Assembly (NCBI GenBank): GCA_040218145.1
Contig: JAVJQK010000105.1
Coordinates: 124,001-188,000, forward strand
Source of the DNA: Sandaracinaceae bacterium
GTDB taxonomy: Bacteria; Myxococcota_A; Polyangia; Polyangiales; Sandaracinaceae
Reading direction: 5' to 3'
DNA length: 64,000 nucleotides
Both the position numbers and the translations under genes were made by a program. Every line of letters begins with the position of its first letter. Position 1 is the stretch's first letter. Below are positions 38,690 to 48,000 of this stretch, piece by piece. The notes under the pieces were generated by a model that was not told the origin of the DNA, made no database searches, and was given only the letters and a program-made list of their open reading frames with translations.

Positions 38690-40132
38690 ATGACGACCGC
38701 CATTCGAAGAGCGCCGTTCCGGGTGGCGCTGGCCGCGTGCATCGCCGCGGCCGCAGCGGGATCCGTCCTGTCCGTCGCCGCGCTCGCCATCGCCGGGGTG
38801 GCGGCGCTCGACCCGTGGTGGTGGGCGTCGCTCGTCGCGGCGGCGCTCGCGGGCGCCTTCGCCGCGGCCTGGGTGGTCCGGCGCGCCTTCGGCCGGCGGC
38901 TGGCGCTCCTCGCGGAGCTGCTCGATCGGCGCGTGGAGCGCTCGGGCTTCCTCGACCGCGTGCCGGATCTCGGCGACGACGAGGTGGGGCAGATCGCGCG
39001 CTCCCTCAACGCGCTGCTCGCCCGCATCACGACGCTCCAGGGCGACGTCATCGACCGCAGCCGTGAGCTCGAGGCGACCCAGCGCGCGCTCGAGCTGGCG
39101 GAGGAGCTGGCGCAGAAGCAGCGCGAGCTCGAGCAGCGCCTCCGTGAGCGCGCGCTCCTCTTCGAGGTGCTGCGGGAGAGCACGTCGAGCCACGATCTCG
39201 ATCGCGTGCTGCGCATGCTGGTCGAGCGGATCGGGCCCGCGCTGCGCGCGTCTCGCCTGGCCGTGCTCCTGCGGGACGACGACGGCCGCTACGAGGTGCG
39301 GGCCGCCCACGGGTTCGAGCCGTCGCCGATCGGGGAGCGCCTGGCCCGCCCGAGCGGGGGCCCGCTCGCGATCGACCGCGGCATGATGCTCGTGCCCGAC
39401 GTCTCTCGTGCGCCCGACGCGGTCGGCTTCTGGGACGCGCTCCCCACGATGGGATCGTTCGCCACCATCCCCATCTCGCACGGCGGAGACGAGATCGGCC
39501 TGCTCGTCATCACGCGCTCGGCCGCCGACCCGCTCGGCGACGTCGAGGCGCGCTACCTCGAGGCCGTCGCCGACCAGGCGGCGCTCGCGATCCACAACGC
39601 CCAGCTCATCGCGCGGCTCGAGGCCCTGAGCACCCACGACGAGCTGACGGGGCTGCCCAACCGGCGCCTCTTCTGGCGGCGGGTGAGCCGCGCCCTGGCC
39701 CGGGCCGAGCGCTACAGCCACTCGTTGAGCGTGCTCGCGGTCGACGTGGACCATTTCAAGAGCCTCAACGATCGTTGCGGTCACGCGGCGGGCGACGAGG
39801 CGCTCCGCGCCATCGCGGTCGCGCTCACGGACGAGATCCGCGAGGTCGACACCGCCGCGCGCGTGGGCGGCGAGGAGCTCTGGGTGCTGCTCCCGGAGAC
39901 CGACGAGCAGGGCGCGGCGGAGGTGGCCGAGAAGCTCCGCGCCCGCATCGCGGCGCTCGACGTGACCGGCGCGGACGGCCAGCCGCTCGGTCACCTCTCG
40001 GTCAGCATCGGCGTGGCCACCCGGCTCCCGGGCGAGGCCGCGCGCGCGCTCCTCGATCGGGCGGACGGCGCGCTCTACGTGGCGAAGCGCGCCGGGCGCG
40101 ACCGCGTCGAGTCGGTGCCGCCGGCGGCGTGA
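38690..40132 (+). CDS. Diguanylate cyclase with HAMP-like linker and GAF domain
   Basis: 480 aa from the ATG at 38690. Two adjacent TM helices (about residues 12-35 and 42-65) with almost no periplasmic loop, then a HAMP/coiled-coil stretch (ELEATQRALELAEELAQKQRELE, 120-155). A GAF domain follows (about 165-315), then a GGDEF domain from STHDELTGLPNRRLFWRR. The active site reads RVGGEELWVL (GGEEL near 393-397), which keeps the catalytic Glu pair but has Leu for Phe. No RxxD inhibitory site is evident just upstream. Makes c-di-GMP, probably in response to a GAF ligand. It converges with the cNMP-binding gene. Confidence 0.92.
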   Translation: MTTAIRRAPFRVALAACIAAAAAGSVLSVAALAIAGVAALDPWWWASLVAAALAGAFAAAWVVRRAFGRRLALLAELLDRRVERSGFLDRVPDLGDDEVGQIARSLNALLARITTLQGDVIDRSRELEATQRALELAEELAQKQRELEQRLRERALLFEVLRESTSSHDLDRVLRMLVERIGPALRASRLAVLLRDDDGRYEVRAAHGFEPSPIGERLARPSGGPLAIDRGMMLVPDVSRAPDAVGFWDALPTMGSFATIPISHGGDEIGLLVITRSAADPLGDVEARYLEAVADQAALAIHNAQLIARLEALSTHDELTGLPNRRLFWRRVSRALARAERYSHSLSVLAVDVDHFKSLNDRCGHAAGDEALRAIAVALTDEIREVDTAARVGGEELWVLLPETDEQGAAEVAEKLRARIAALDVTGADGQPLGHLSVSIGVATRLPGEAARALLDRADGALYVAKRAGRDRVESVPPAA

Positions 40133-40153
40133 GGCTCGCGCCTCGGCACCCGG

Positions 40154-41101
40154 CTACGGGATCGTCGGGAACGAGGGCGGCGGGGCCTCGGCCGCCCGCT
40201 CCAGGAGCGCGAGCAGGCCGGCGGCGAAGGCCTGCAGGACCTCGAGCGCGAGGTCGGGGTGATCTTCCCAGACGTCCACCGTCAGATCGCGCCCCATCGA
40301 GAGCGCCACGAGCCCCTCGCCCACCTCGGCCGAGTACCAGCGCGGGACCTGCCCCAGCGCGTCGAGGCCGCCCGCGAGATCTCCCGCGCCCAGCTCGAAC
40401 GCGAGGCCGTCCTCGGTGCGACAGCGCAGCGTGCCGCAGACGATGGCGAGGGCGTCGTCGGCGCGGTCGCCGACCTTCCACACCACGCGGCCGGGCTCGG
40501 CGCGGATCTCCTCGGCCCCCTTGGCCAGCTCCGCGAGGCTGTCGATGCGGCCGGCGCCGAAGGCGAGGGTCCGGCGGAGGAAGAAGATGCGCTCCACCAG
40601 ATCGAGGGCCTGGGCCGGGCACTGATCCCCCGCGCTGCTGCGGGTGGGGAAGCCCGCGCTCGGCGGGAGGCGGCGCCGGAGCTCGACGTTCTCGCGCGCG
40701 AGCTCGCGGATGACGGCGAGCAGGATCGGGAAGCGATCCTCGAACAGCTCCTCCAGATCCTCGGCGTGCAGCTCGAGCACGACGGAGTCCCGGGTGGCGA
40801 GGCAGTCGTAGCCGCGCGGATCGCGCGCGAACGCCGCGAGGCCGCCGACGCCCGAGCTCTCGCGATAGAGGCCCAGGCGCTTGCCGCCGCGGCTCAGCGC
40901 GAGCTCGCCTTCGAGCACGAGCAGCACCGTCTGGATGGGCTGGCCCTCCGTGAACACCTGCTCGCCCACGCCGATGCGGCGGGGCCGGGCGATGGCGGCC
41001 AGGGTCACGAGATCGCGCGTCGGCAGCTCGCTCCAGCCCGGGAAGCTGCGCATCGCGACGAGCCGCTCCACGCGACCGACGAGGGGCTCAGGCGAGGACA
41101 C
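40154..41101 (-). CDS. Protein with two cyclic-nucleotide-binding-like domains
   Basis: 315 aa from GTG 41101. The first cNMP-like beta-roll covers about residues 15-130 (GEQVFTEGQPIQTVLLVLEGELAL, then GVGGLAAFARDPRGYDCLATRDSVVLEL). A degenerate second roll covers about 185-300 (GRVVWKVGDRADDALAIVCGTLRC). The consensus phosphate-binding GE-x-x-A-R is not intact in either, so ligand binding is doubtful. No DNA-binding domain. It overlaps the transporter-HEAT gene by 14 bp; in related bacterial NTT-like proteins HEAT and cNMP domains are fused on one chain, so this is probably its cytoplasmic regulatory subunit. Confidence 0.78.
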   Translation of the reverse strand: MSSPEPLVGRVERLVAMRSFPGWSELPTRDLVTLAAIARPRRIGVGEQVFTEGQPIQTVLLVLEGELALSRGGKRLGLYRESSGVGGLAAFARDPRGYDCLATRDSVVLELHAEDLEELFEDRFPILLAVIRELARENVELRRRLPPSAGFPTRSSAGDQCPAQALDLVERIFFLRRTLAFGAGRIDSLAELAKGAEEIRAEPGRVVWKVGDRADDALAIVCGTLRCRTEDGLAFELGAGDLAGGLDALGQVPRWYSAEVGEGLVALSMGRDLTVDVWEDHPDLALEVLQAFAAGLLALLERAAEAPPPSFPTIP

Positions 41102-43844
41102 CGCGCATCCCTCTCGGCGCGAGCAGCTCGAGCGCGCGCGCGACGACCTCGCGCGCGAGCCCGGTGGCGCCCTCGTTGGCGTCGCGCAGCGGCTCGGCGA
41201 GCTCCGTCAGGCCCAGCTCGCCCACGTGATGGGCGACGATCGACCGCACCGCCTGGCTCTGATCGTCGAGCATCTCGCGCAGCAGCGCCTGGTAGCCGTC
41301 CGGCAGCGGTCCCAGGCTCGTCGTCTCGCGCACCCGGCGGAGTCTGTCCTCGTCCGGCGCGTCGTCGAGCAGCGCGTCGAGGGTGGGTGAGAGGCTCAGC
41401 CAGGTCAGCGCCCCGAGTAGCTCGCGGCTCTCCGCGCGCAGCCGCCGCGAGCCGTGGCGCAGCGCGTGGGTGATCCGCCGCAGGTCCTCTCGAGGGTGTG
41501 CGAGCGCGATGAGCCGCACCGCCCGATCCAGCGCCTGCTCCTCCTTCTCGCGCAGGGCCGAGGCGAGCAGCTCGCCGCCGCGGGTCCGGAGCGACTCGTC
41601 TTCGGCGTGCGCGCGCGCGACCATCACGCGCCGGGCGAGCATCTCCGCCGCGCGCTCCAGGTTCTTGCGGACGCTCGCCTCGAGCCGCCCCTCGTCGAGC
41701 CTCAGGCTGGGGAGCTTCTCGCGCAGGGACAGCAGCCCGCGGAGGATCTTGTACCGGACCCAGCCGTCGGGCTCGTGGTCGAGCCGCTCGAACAAGATCT
41801 CCGCCGCGCGCGGGGTCCCGAAGCGAGAGATGCTCCGCGGGAGGTGGCCGCGGACCTGCCGCGGGAGCGACCGATCGTCGAACGCGCGATCGAGCGCCTC
41901 GAGGGCGTCCTGCCCCAGCGCCATCAGGGCGTCCCGGCTCTCGTGGCGGGCGCCGCGCGGGCCGAGCCAGCCGATCAGGATGGGGAGCGCGTCGGGATCA
42001 CGGATGCCCGCGAAGCCGCGCGCCAGCTCCCGACGCAGCTCCGGCGTCGCGCCCCGCGTGAGCTCGTGGAGCACCGGCGCGAGGCTCCGGTCCCCCTGCA
42101 GCCGGATCGCGCGGGCGAGCGCGACCTGCACCTCAGGCTCGTGGCTCTCCACGCACTCGTCGATCTCCGCCCGCGCTTCACCGTCCGCGTCGAGGCCGCG
42201 CGCGACCAGCGCCGCGAGCACCGACGCCCGGACCGCGGGGGGGTGGCCGCCCTGCAGCTCGCGGTGCAGCTCGTCCTCGCTCATCACGCCGCTGAGCGCG
42301 CGCATGGCCGCGGCGCGGATCTCGTCGTCCTCGCGTTCGAGGAGACGACGCGCCACCGACATGAAGTCCGTGCGCTCGCCGTCGCCGAAGAGCTCGAGCG
42401 CGCGCAGGACCACCGCGCGCGAGGGGTGATAGAGGAGGAGCGCCGGGATGAGGCGGGTCCGCCCGTAGTCGGCGAGCACGTCGAGCGTGGCCAGCACCTC
42501 CTCGTCGCGCTCGCTGTTCAGCGACTGCATCAGCGACTCGAGCGAGCCGAGGTCCAGCTGGGGCACCTCGGCCCGCGTCTCCACCGTGCCCGCGCGGAGG
42601 TTCGCGCGGAACAGGTCCAGGTAGGAGCGGCGCAGCGTGAGGGCGAGCACCACCCAGCCGACCGCGAGCGCGCCGACCGCGATGGCCAGCTGCTCGCTCT
42701 GGAGCCCGACGAACCCGGCGCCGAGGATGGCCAGCGAGCCGAGCGCCTGCCCACCTCGCTGCCCGAGCGAGTCGATCACGGTCTTGTAGCGGTCCCGGAT
42801 CTCTCGGCTGAGCGGGAGGTACAGGAGCTCGAACGCGGAGCGATGCAGGGAGTGGCGGAGCGCCCCATCCGCGCCGCGGAGCGCCATGGCGGGGTAGAGC
42901 ATCGCGCCGGCCGCCCCCGCGATGAGGGCGCCGACCGCGCCCATCGCGAGCAGCGCCGGCAGCACGACGAGGGCGCGTGTGGCGCCGAGGGCGCTGAGGA
43001 GGCGCGGCGCGATCGCCAGCTGCACCACCAGCGAGACCACGTTGAGCACGAGGTAGAACTGGCTGAAGAACGGTCCGAGCTCGGCCGTGCTCAGCTCGCG
43101 GTCGATCGTCGCCTTGAAGACGTAGTCGACCATGATCGCCGTGATGGACGTCAGGGCGACGAGGAGCAGCAGCCGGCCGACGTAACCGCGGCGCCCGCGC
43201 ACGGACTGCTCGTCCGGCTCGCTGCGCGTGGGCTCGGCCGCCACGGGCTCGGGGCTCGGGACGCAGAGCCCGGGGATGGCCGCGGTGATCGCGAGCAGGC
43301 CCGCGCCGACGAGCACCAGGCCACGCGGAGGCAGCCAGCCCTGCGCCACGCTGGCGATGGACGCGCCGGCCACCGCGCCGAGCGAGCCGCCGGCCGCGAT
43401 GCGCGCGTACAGCTGCCTCGCCTCCGCGACGGTGAAGAGGTCGGCCAGCAGCCGCCAGAACTGGGCCACCGCGAACGTCGCGACCAGCCCCGTCCAGATG
43501 TAGAAGGCGTGGGCGATGAGGAACGTGTCCTCGTCGAAGCCCACCCAGAAGCAGACCGTGCCCCCGGAGGCGAAGAGCAGGGTGAAGACCGAGATGCGGC
43601 GCTTGTCGAACCGCTCGATCAGGAAGCGGTCGATCTGCGCGGCCACCCAGGCGGCGGCGGCGATGCCCAGATACGTGAAGGGCAGCTGCTCGGCGGGGAG
43701 GTGGGTGAGGAAGAGCGCGTCGCGCGCGACCTCGAGGACCGTGTGCCCCGCCAGGAGCGTGAAGAGAGTCGCCGCGGCCGCCAGCGCGTGGCGGCCGTTC
43801 TCGATGCCGTGGCCCGGCGAGAGCCTCTCCAGAAAACGGCGCAT
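41088..43844 (-). CDS. NTT/MFS-like transporter fused to HEAT repeats
   Basis: 918 aa. Residues 1-420 have about 11-12 hydrophobic helices in the pattern of ATP:ADP antiporter-like (NTT, MFS superfamily) proteins (GHTVLEVARDALFLTHLPAEQLPFTYLGIA, VAQFWRLLADLFTVAEARQLYARIAAGGSLGAVAG). Residues about 430-918 are helical HEAT-type repeats (VLRALELFGDGERTDFMSVARRLLEREDDEIRAAAMRALSG and similar). The substrate may be a nucleotide, but specificity cannot be read. It overlaps the cNMP-binding gene, forming a two-gene unit. An unusual inverted-repeat structure lies upstream (43937-44035). Confidence 0.82.
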   Translation of the reverse strand: MRRFLERLSPGHGIENGRHALAAAATLFTLLAGHTVLEVARDALFLTHLPAEQLPFTYLGIAAAAWVAAQIDRFLIERFDKRRISVFTLLFASGGTVCFWVGFDEDTFLIAHAFYIWTGLVATFAVAQFWRLLADLFTVAEARQLYARIAAGGSLGAVAGASIASVAQGWLPPRGLVLVGAGLLAITAAIPGLCVPSPEPVAAEPTRSEPDEQSVRGRRGYVGRLLLLVALTSITAIMVDYVFKATIDRELSTAELGPFFSQFYLVLNVVSLVVQLAIAPRLLSALGATRALVVLPALLAMGAVGALIAGAAGAMLYPAMALRGADGALRHSLHRSAFELLYLPLSREIRDRYKTVIDSLGQRGGQALGSLAILGAGFVGLQSEQLAIAVGALAVGWVVLALTLRRSYLDLFRANLRAGTVETRAEVPQLDLGSLESLMQSLNSERDEEVLATLDVLADYGRTRLIPALLLYHPSRAVVLRALELFGDGERTDFMSVARRLLEREDDEIRAAAMRALSGVMSEDELHRELQGGHPPAVRASVLAALVARGLDADGEARAEIDECVESHEPEVQVALARAIRLQGDRSLAPVLHELTRGATPELRRELARGFAGIRDPDALPILIGWLGPRGARHESRDALMALGQDALEALDRAFDDRSLPRQVRGHLPRSISRFGTPRAAEILFERLDHEPDGWVRYKILRGLLSLREKLPSLRLDEGRLEASVRKNLERAAEMLARRVMVARAHAEDESLRTRGGELLASALREKEEQALDRAVRLIALAHPREDLRRITHALRHGSRRLRAESRELLGALTWLSLSPTLDALLDDAPDEDRLRRVRETTSLGPLPDGYQALLREMLDDQSQAVRSIVAHHVGELGLTELAEPLRDANEGATGLAREVVARALELLAPRGMRGVLA

Positions 43845-43936
43845 GGTCCCGCCCGGAGTATGGACCGTGATGGTCCATCGCGTCGCTTCTGCGTCAGCGC
43901 CGCTCTAGAGAGGCGCTCCGCCTACCTCCCGTCGCC

Positions 43937-44035
43937 TGCCGTTTCCTGCGATTCCTGGACCGCGTTGCTTCCTCGGTCACGTGCTGAGAGCACGCTCCCT
44001 CGTCGCGCCTTGCCCAGAAACCGCAGGAAACGGCA
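43937..44035 (-). ncRNA. Structured intergenic element (candidate leader RNA or operator)
   Basis: Two perfectly complementary 14-bp arms (TGCCGTTTCCTGCG at 43937-43950 and CGCAGGAAACGGCA at 44022-44035) enclose 71 nt. Inside are two more hairpins: GACCG/CGGTC (43958-43978) and CGTGCT-gag-AGCACG (43980-43994). The result is a closed multibranch fold, 93 nt upstream of the transporter gene and 78 nt after the sigma-factor stop. No known RNA family is recognised. It could equally be a DNA site or a terminator-like element. Confidence 0.5.
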
Positions 44036-44113
44036 TGCTCGGTCCGGCAAGCGGTTCGACTCTCTGGCACCCCGTCGCGTTCTTCGGCGGCGGGGCGGAG
44101 AGTCAGCGCGGGA

Positions 44114-44935
44114 TCAGGCGGCCAGGGCGTCGCGCGCGCAGGCCCGCGCCATCGGCGCGGCCTTGGCCTTCTCGAGGGCCTTGCGCATCTTCAGCAGCGC
44201 CTTGGCCTCGATCTGCCGGACCCGCTCGCCGCTGACCGAGAGGGCCTCGCCGATCTCGCGGAGGCTGCGACGCTCGTCGCTGAGCACGCGCTCCTTGACG
44301 ATGCGGCGCTCGCGCGCGTCGAGCACCGAGAGGGCGTGCTCGGCCAGCTCCATCGCGACGCGACGGCGCTCCTCCTGGGCCGCGGCCTCCTCGGGCGTGG
44401 CGTGGTCGGCCGGATCGTGGCCCGCGCGCGGGTCGTCGACCGCGATCGGCACGTCCGGGTAGCTCAGCTCGTGCTGCACCGCGAGGACCTCCTCGACGCT
44501 CACCTCGAGCACCTCGGCGAGCTCCTCGGCGGTCACGTGGTCGCCCTTCTTCTGCTCCATCTGGCGCGCCGTCTTGCGGAGCCGCTGGCGCAGCTTGCGC
44601 ATGTTGCGGGTCTTGCTCGGCGTCACCATGCGGCGGTTCGCGCGGACGTAGCGCTGCATGTAGTAGCGCACCCACCAGCGCGCGTAGGTCGAGAATCGCG
44701 TGCCGCGCTCCGGATCGAACCGGCCGGCCGCGTCGAGGAGACCCACGAAGCCTTCGTGGATCAGGTCCTCGCGCGGGGCGCCGGGGCGTCCGTAGCGCTT
44801 CGCCATCGCCGCGACGAGCGGGCGGTGGCGCACGACGAGCTCGTGCAGCGCCCTCGGGCAGCCGTTGCGCAGCCGCTCCGTCAGCGCTTGTTCTTCTTCA
44901 CGGGTCAAGGCATCTCGGCGTTCGGTCATCGTCAT
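44114..44935 (-). CDS. RpoH-type (sigma32-like) alternative sigma factor
   Basis: 273 aa from the ATG at 44935 (GGAGG about 10 nt upstream). Region 2 is clear: EDLIHEGFVGLLDAAGRFDPERGTRFSTYARWWVRYYMQRYVRANRRMV. Region 4 HTH is SLREIGEALSVSGERVRQIEAKALLKMRKAL. Region 1.1 is absent, as in RpoH/SigB-C-D-E of myxobacteria. The RpoH-box position holds a Lys/Arg-rich RNMRKLRQRLRKTARQ instead of the enterobacterial sequence. It directs stress- or development-specific transcription. Divergent from the fusion enzyme across 160 bp containing a short palindrome. Confidence 0.9.
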   Translation of the reverse strand: MTMTERRDALTREEEQALTERLRNGCPRALHELVVRHRPLVAAMAKRYGRPGAPREDLIHEGFVGLLDAAGRFDPERGTRFSTYARWWVRYYMQRYVRANRRMVTPSKTRNMRKLRQRLRKTARQMEQKKGDHVTAEELAEVLEVSVEEVLAVQHELSYPDVPIAVDDPRAGHDPADHATPEEAAAQEERRRVAMELAEHALSVLDARERRIVKERVLSDERRSLREIGEALSVSGERVRQIEAKALLKMRKALEKAKAAPMARACARDALAA

Positions 44936-45026
44936 GGGTCCCCCCCTCCGCAACCGCGATGCCAGCCGGATCGAGTGGGCGAGGCGCCCAAACGCGGCCG
45001 GATGTGCGATGGCGTTTTCCCCCGCC

Positions 45027-45043
45027 CGTGGCGATTCGCCACG
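45027..45043. promoter_or_regulatory. Palindrome between sigma factor and fusion enzyme genes
   Basis: CGTGGCGA-T-TCGCCACG, 8-bp perfect arms with a 1-bp centre, mid-way between divergent start codons. Candidate operator controlling one or both genes. The regulator is unknown. Confidence 0.45.
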
Positions 45044-45095
45044 CGCACTCCGTCGACCTTTCCTCGGCCGGTCTCGCTGCTAGCATCCGCGCGAC

Positions 45096-48000
45096 ATGCA
45101 AGCGCGCGGCGACTTCATCGACGGGAGCTTCCACGCTCCCACCGGAGACACTTTCACGAGCCACGACCCCGCCCGAGGCGGTCAGGTCGTGCTGGAGACG
45201 GCGGGCTCGCCCGAGCGCGTGGGCCAGGCCTGCGAGGCCGCGGCCGCCGCCCAGCCCGCGTGGGCCGGCCTCGACTTCGACGCCCGGCTCGCGGCGCTGA
45301 TGCGCTTTCGCGCCGCCCTCGCCGAACGCGAGGATGGGCTGAGCGAGGCGATCAGCCGCGAGATGGGCAAGATCCGGAGCGAGGCCCGGACGGAGATCAA
45401 GGCGCTCGTGGGGCGCTTCGCCCTGGTCGAAGGCCAGGTCCGCGCGGAGCTGAGCGGCGGCGCCATCCCGGGCTTCCCGGCCGAGGTCATCCGCTACCGA
45501 CCCCACGGCGTGGTCGGCGTGCTCGGCCCGTTCAACTTCCCCCTGCACCTCTGCCACGCGCACGTCGTGCCGGCGCTCCTCCTGGGCAACACGGTCGTGA
45601 TCAAGCCGAGCGAGATCACGCCCCTGTCCGGGGAGCGCTACGCGGAGGCGGCCCAGGCGGCCGGGCTGCCGCAGGGCGTCTTGAACGTGGTGCAGGGCGG
45701 CGGCGCGGTCGGCGCGGCCATCGTCGCGAACCCGCACGTGCGCGGCCTCGCCTTCACCGGCTCCTGGGGCACCGGGCGGCGCATCTCCGAGGCGGCGCTC
45801 GACCGGCCCGACATGCTGCTCGCGCTCGAGATGGGCGGCAAGAACATGTGCGTCGTCCGCGAGGACGCCGACCTCCGGCAGGCCATCCACGAGGTGATCA
45901 CGAGCGGCTACCTGACCACCGGCCAGCGCTGCACCTGCTCCGACCGCGTGCTCGTGCACCGCAGCCTCGCCGGGCGGCTCGTCGACGGCCTGCGCGCGGT
46001 GCTGGCGGAGCTGTCCTTCGGAGACCCCGAGGACCCGGCCTCGTTCGCCGGCCCGCTCGCCACGATCGCGGCGCGGGATCGCTTCGTGAAGACCCTCGAG
46101 CAGGCCCGCGCGAAGGGCGCCGAGCCGATCGTCCCCGGCGGCGCACGTGAGGGCGGGGCGTTCGTCGCGCCCTCGCTCCACCGCCTGGCCGACGGAGTGC
46201 ACGAGCTGGCCGGATACACCGACGAGGAGCTCTTCGGCCCCGATCTCTGCGTCGAGACCTTCGATGACGACGACGAAGCGATAGCGGCGCTCAACGCGTC
46301 GCCCTACGGCTTCGCATACAGCATCTTCACCCAGGACCTGGAGCGCTTCGGCCACTACGAGCGGCAGGTGCGCACCGGGATCCTCAACCGCAACCGGAGC
46401 ACCAACAAGGCCAGCCCGCGCCTGCCCTTCGGCGGGGTGAAGAAGAGCGGCAACTTCCGTCCCGCGGGCGCCTGGGCCGGGCGCAATCTCGCCTATCCCA
46501 TGGCGGAGATCCACAACGGCGCCGGGGTCTACGACCGCCACGCGCACATCGAGCCGCTCCTGCCGGCGAGCGACCTGGACCAGCTCGAGGCGCAGCACGC
46601 GGGCGAGGAGGAGGCGGAGCTCCGTCGCACGCTCTTCGACACGCCGCGTCCCTTGCAGGTGCTCCTCCCCGAGGGAGGGGAGCTGCCCGAGTCCGACGCG
46701 CTGCACGAGCGCTTCTACGCCGGCGACCGCTACGTCAGGGGCGAGAAGAAGCCGCCGGTCTTCGACCACCTCCGCTCGAAGGGCCCGTGGATGGTCTCCA
46801 TCGACGAGGCGCCGATGAGCGTGATCGACGGGATGAGCCAGACGGCGACCATCCCGGCCGGCTTTGGCGCCGACGCCATCGTGCGCGCCTACGTGGAGGG
46901 CGACTTCGGCGACGCGCCGCTGAGCAGCGGGGACACTACGCTCGGCGACGACCCCCACGCGCTCGCGTTCGCCGAGACCCTGCGCGGGCTCGCCCCGGGG
47001 CTGCCCACGGTGAGCTTCGTCAACAGCGGCGCGGAGGCGAACGAGAAGGCTTACGCGCTCTGCCGGCTACAGAAGCCGGAGCGCACCAAGCTGCTCGCGT
47101 TCGAGGGCAGCTTCCACGGCCGCACGATGCTCGCGCTCTACGCGAGCTGGAATCCGTCCAAGCGCGTGCCCTTCCAGATCGCCGGCTACGAGGTCGACTT
47201 CGCGAAGGCCCCTTCGCGGGAGGTCTTCGAGGACGGCGAGCCCATCGAGCCCGAGGGCTGGACGGAGGTCTGGGGCGGCGGCGACGTCGAGGCGGCCAAA
47301 GCCCGCTGGGGCAGCTCCCCCGACCCGCTCCTCGCGGCCGAGGTCGCCGCGCTCGCCGACGTGGACGAGCGCCTGGCCACCGAGACGCACTTCGCGGTCG
47401 TGATCGAGCCCATGCAGAGCGAGGGCGGCGATCGATACGTCAGCGCGCGCTACCAACGCGCGCTCCGGCTGCTGACGCGCGCCCGCGACGTGCCGCTCGT
47501 CGTCGACGAGGTGCAGTGCGGCTTCGGCCTCGGGGGACCGTTCCTCTGGCACCAGCGCTTCGGCTACGTCGACCGCGACGGTCAGCCCGACACGCCGGAC
47601 TGCGTCTGCTTCGCGAAGCGCGCGCAGGTCGGCGTGTGCATGAGCGTCTTCGAGGACCCCGAGCCGACGAGCGCCTTCCCCGCCTCGCTCGCGCGCGGCC
47701 GGTTGCACGCCGAGAGCGTCGGCGACGGCAGCGACGCCGCGCGCATCGAGGCCCTCGTGCGGCCGCGGCTCGAGGCGCTGCATCGGCGCTGGAGCCACCG
47801 CATCGAGAACCCGCGGAGCGAGGGCTTCGCGCTCGCCTTCGACGTGGCCGACTCGGACACCCTGATGGCCTACCTCGGCCAGCGCTTCTGGCGCGGCGTG
47901 GTCGTCTTCGGCGCGGGCTCGCGCACGGTGCGTTACCGGCTGAACAGCAGCTTCGACGCGCGCACGCTCGACACCCTCTTCGAGTCCATGCAGCGCTCGC

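Noticed and set aside
38525-38690. Longer N terminus for the GGDEF protein running through the tRNA
   Set aside because: The upstream frame crosses the tRNA gene and its terminator; the ATG at 38690 directly precedes the TM helices.
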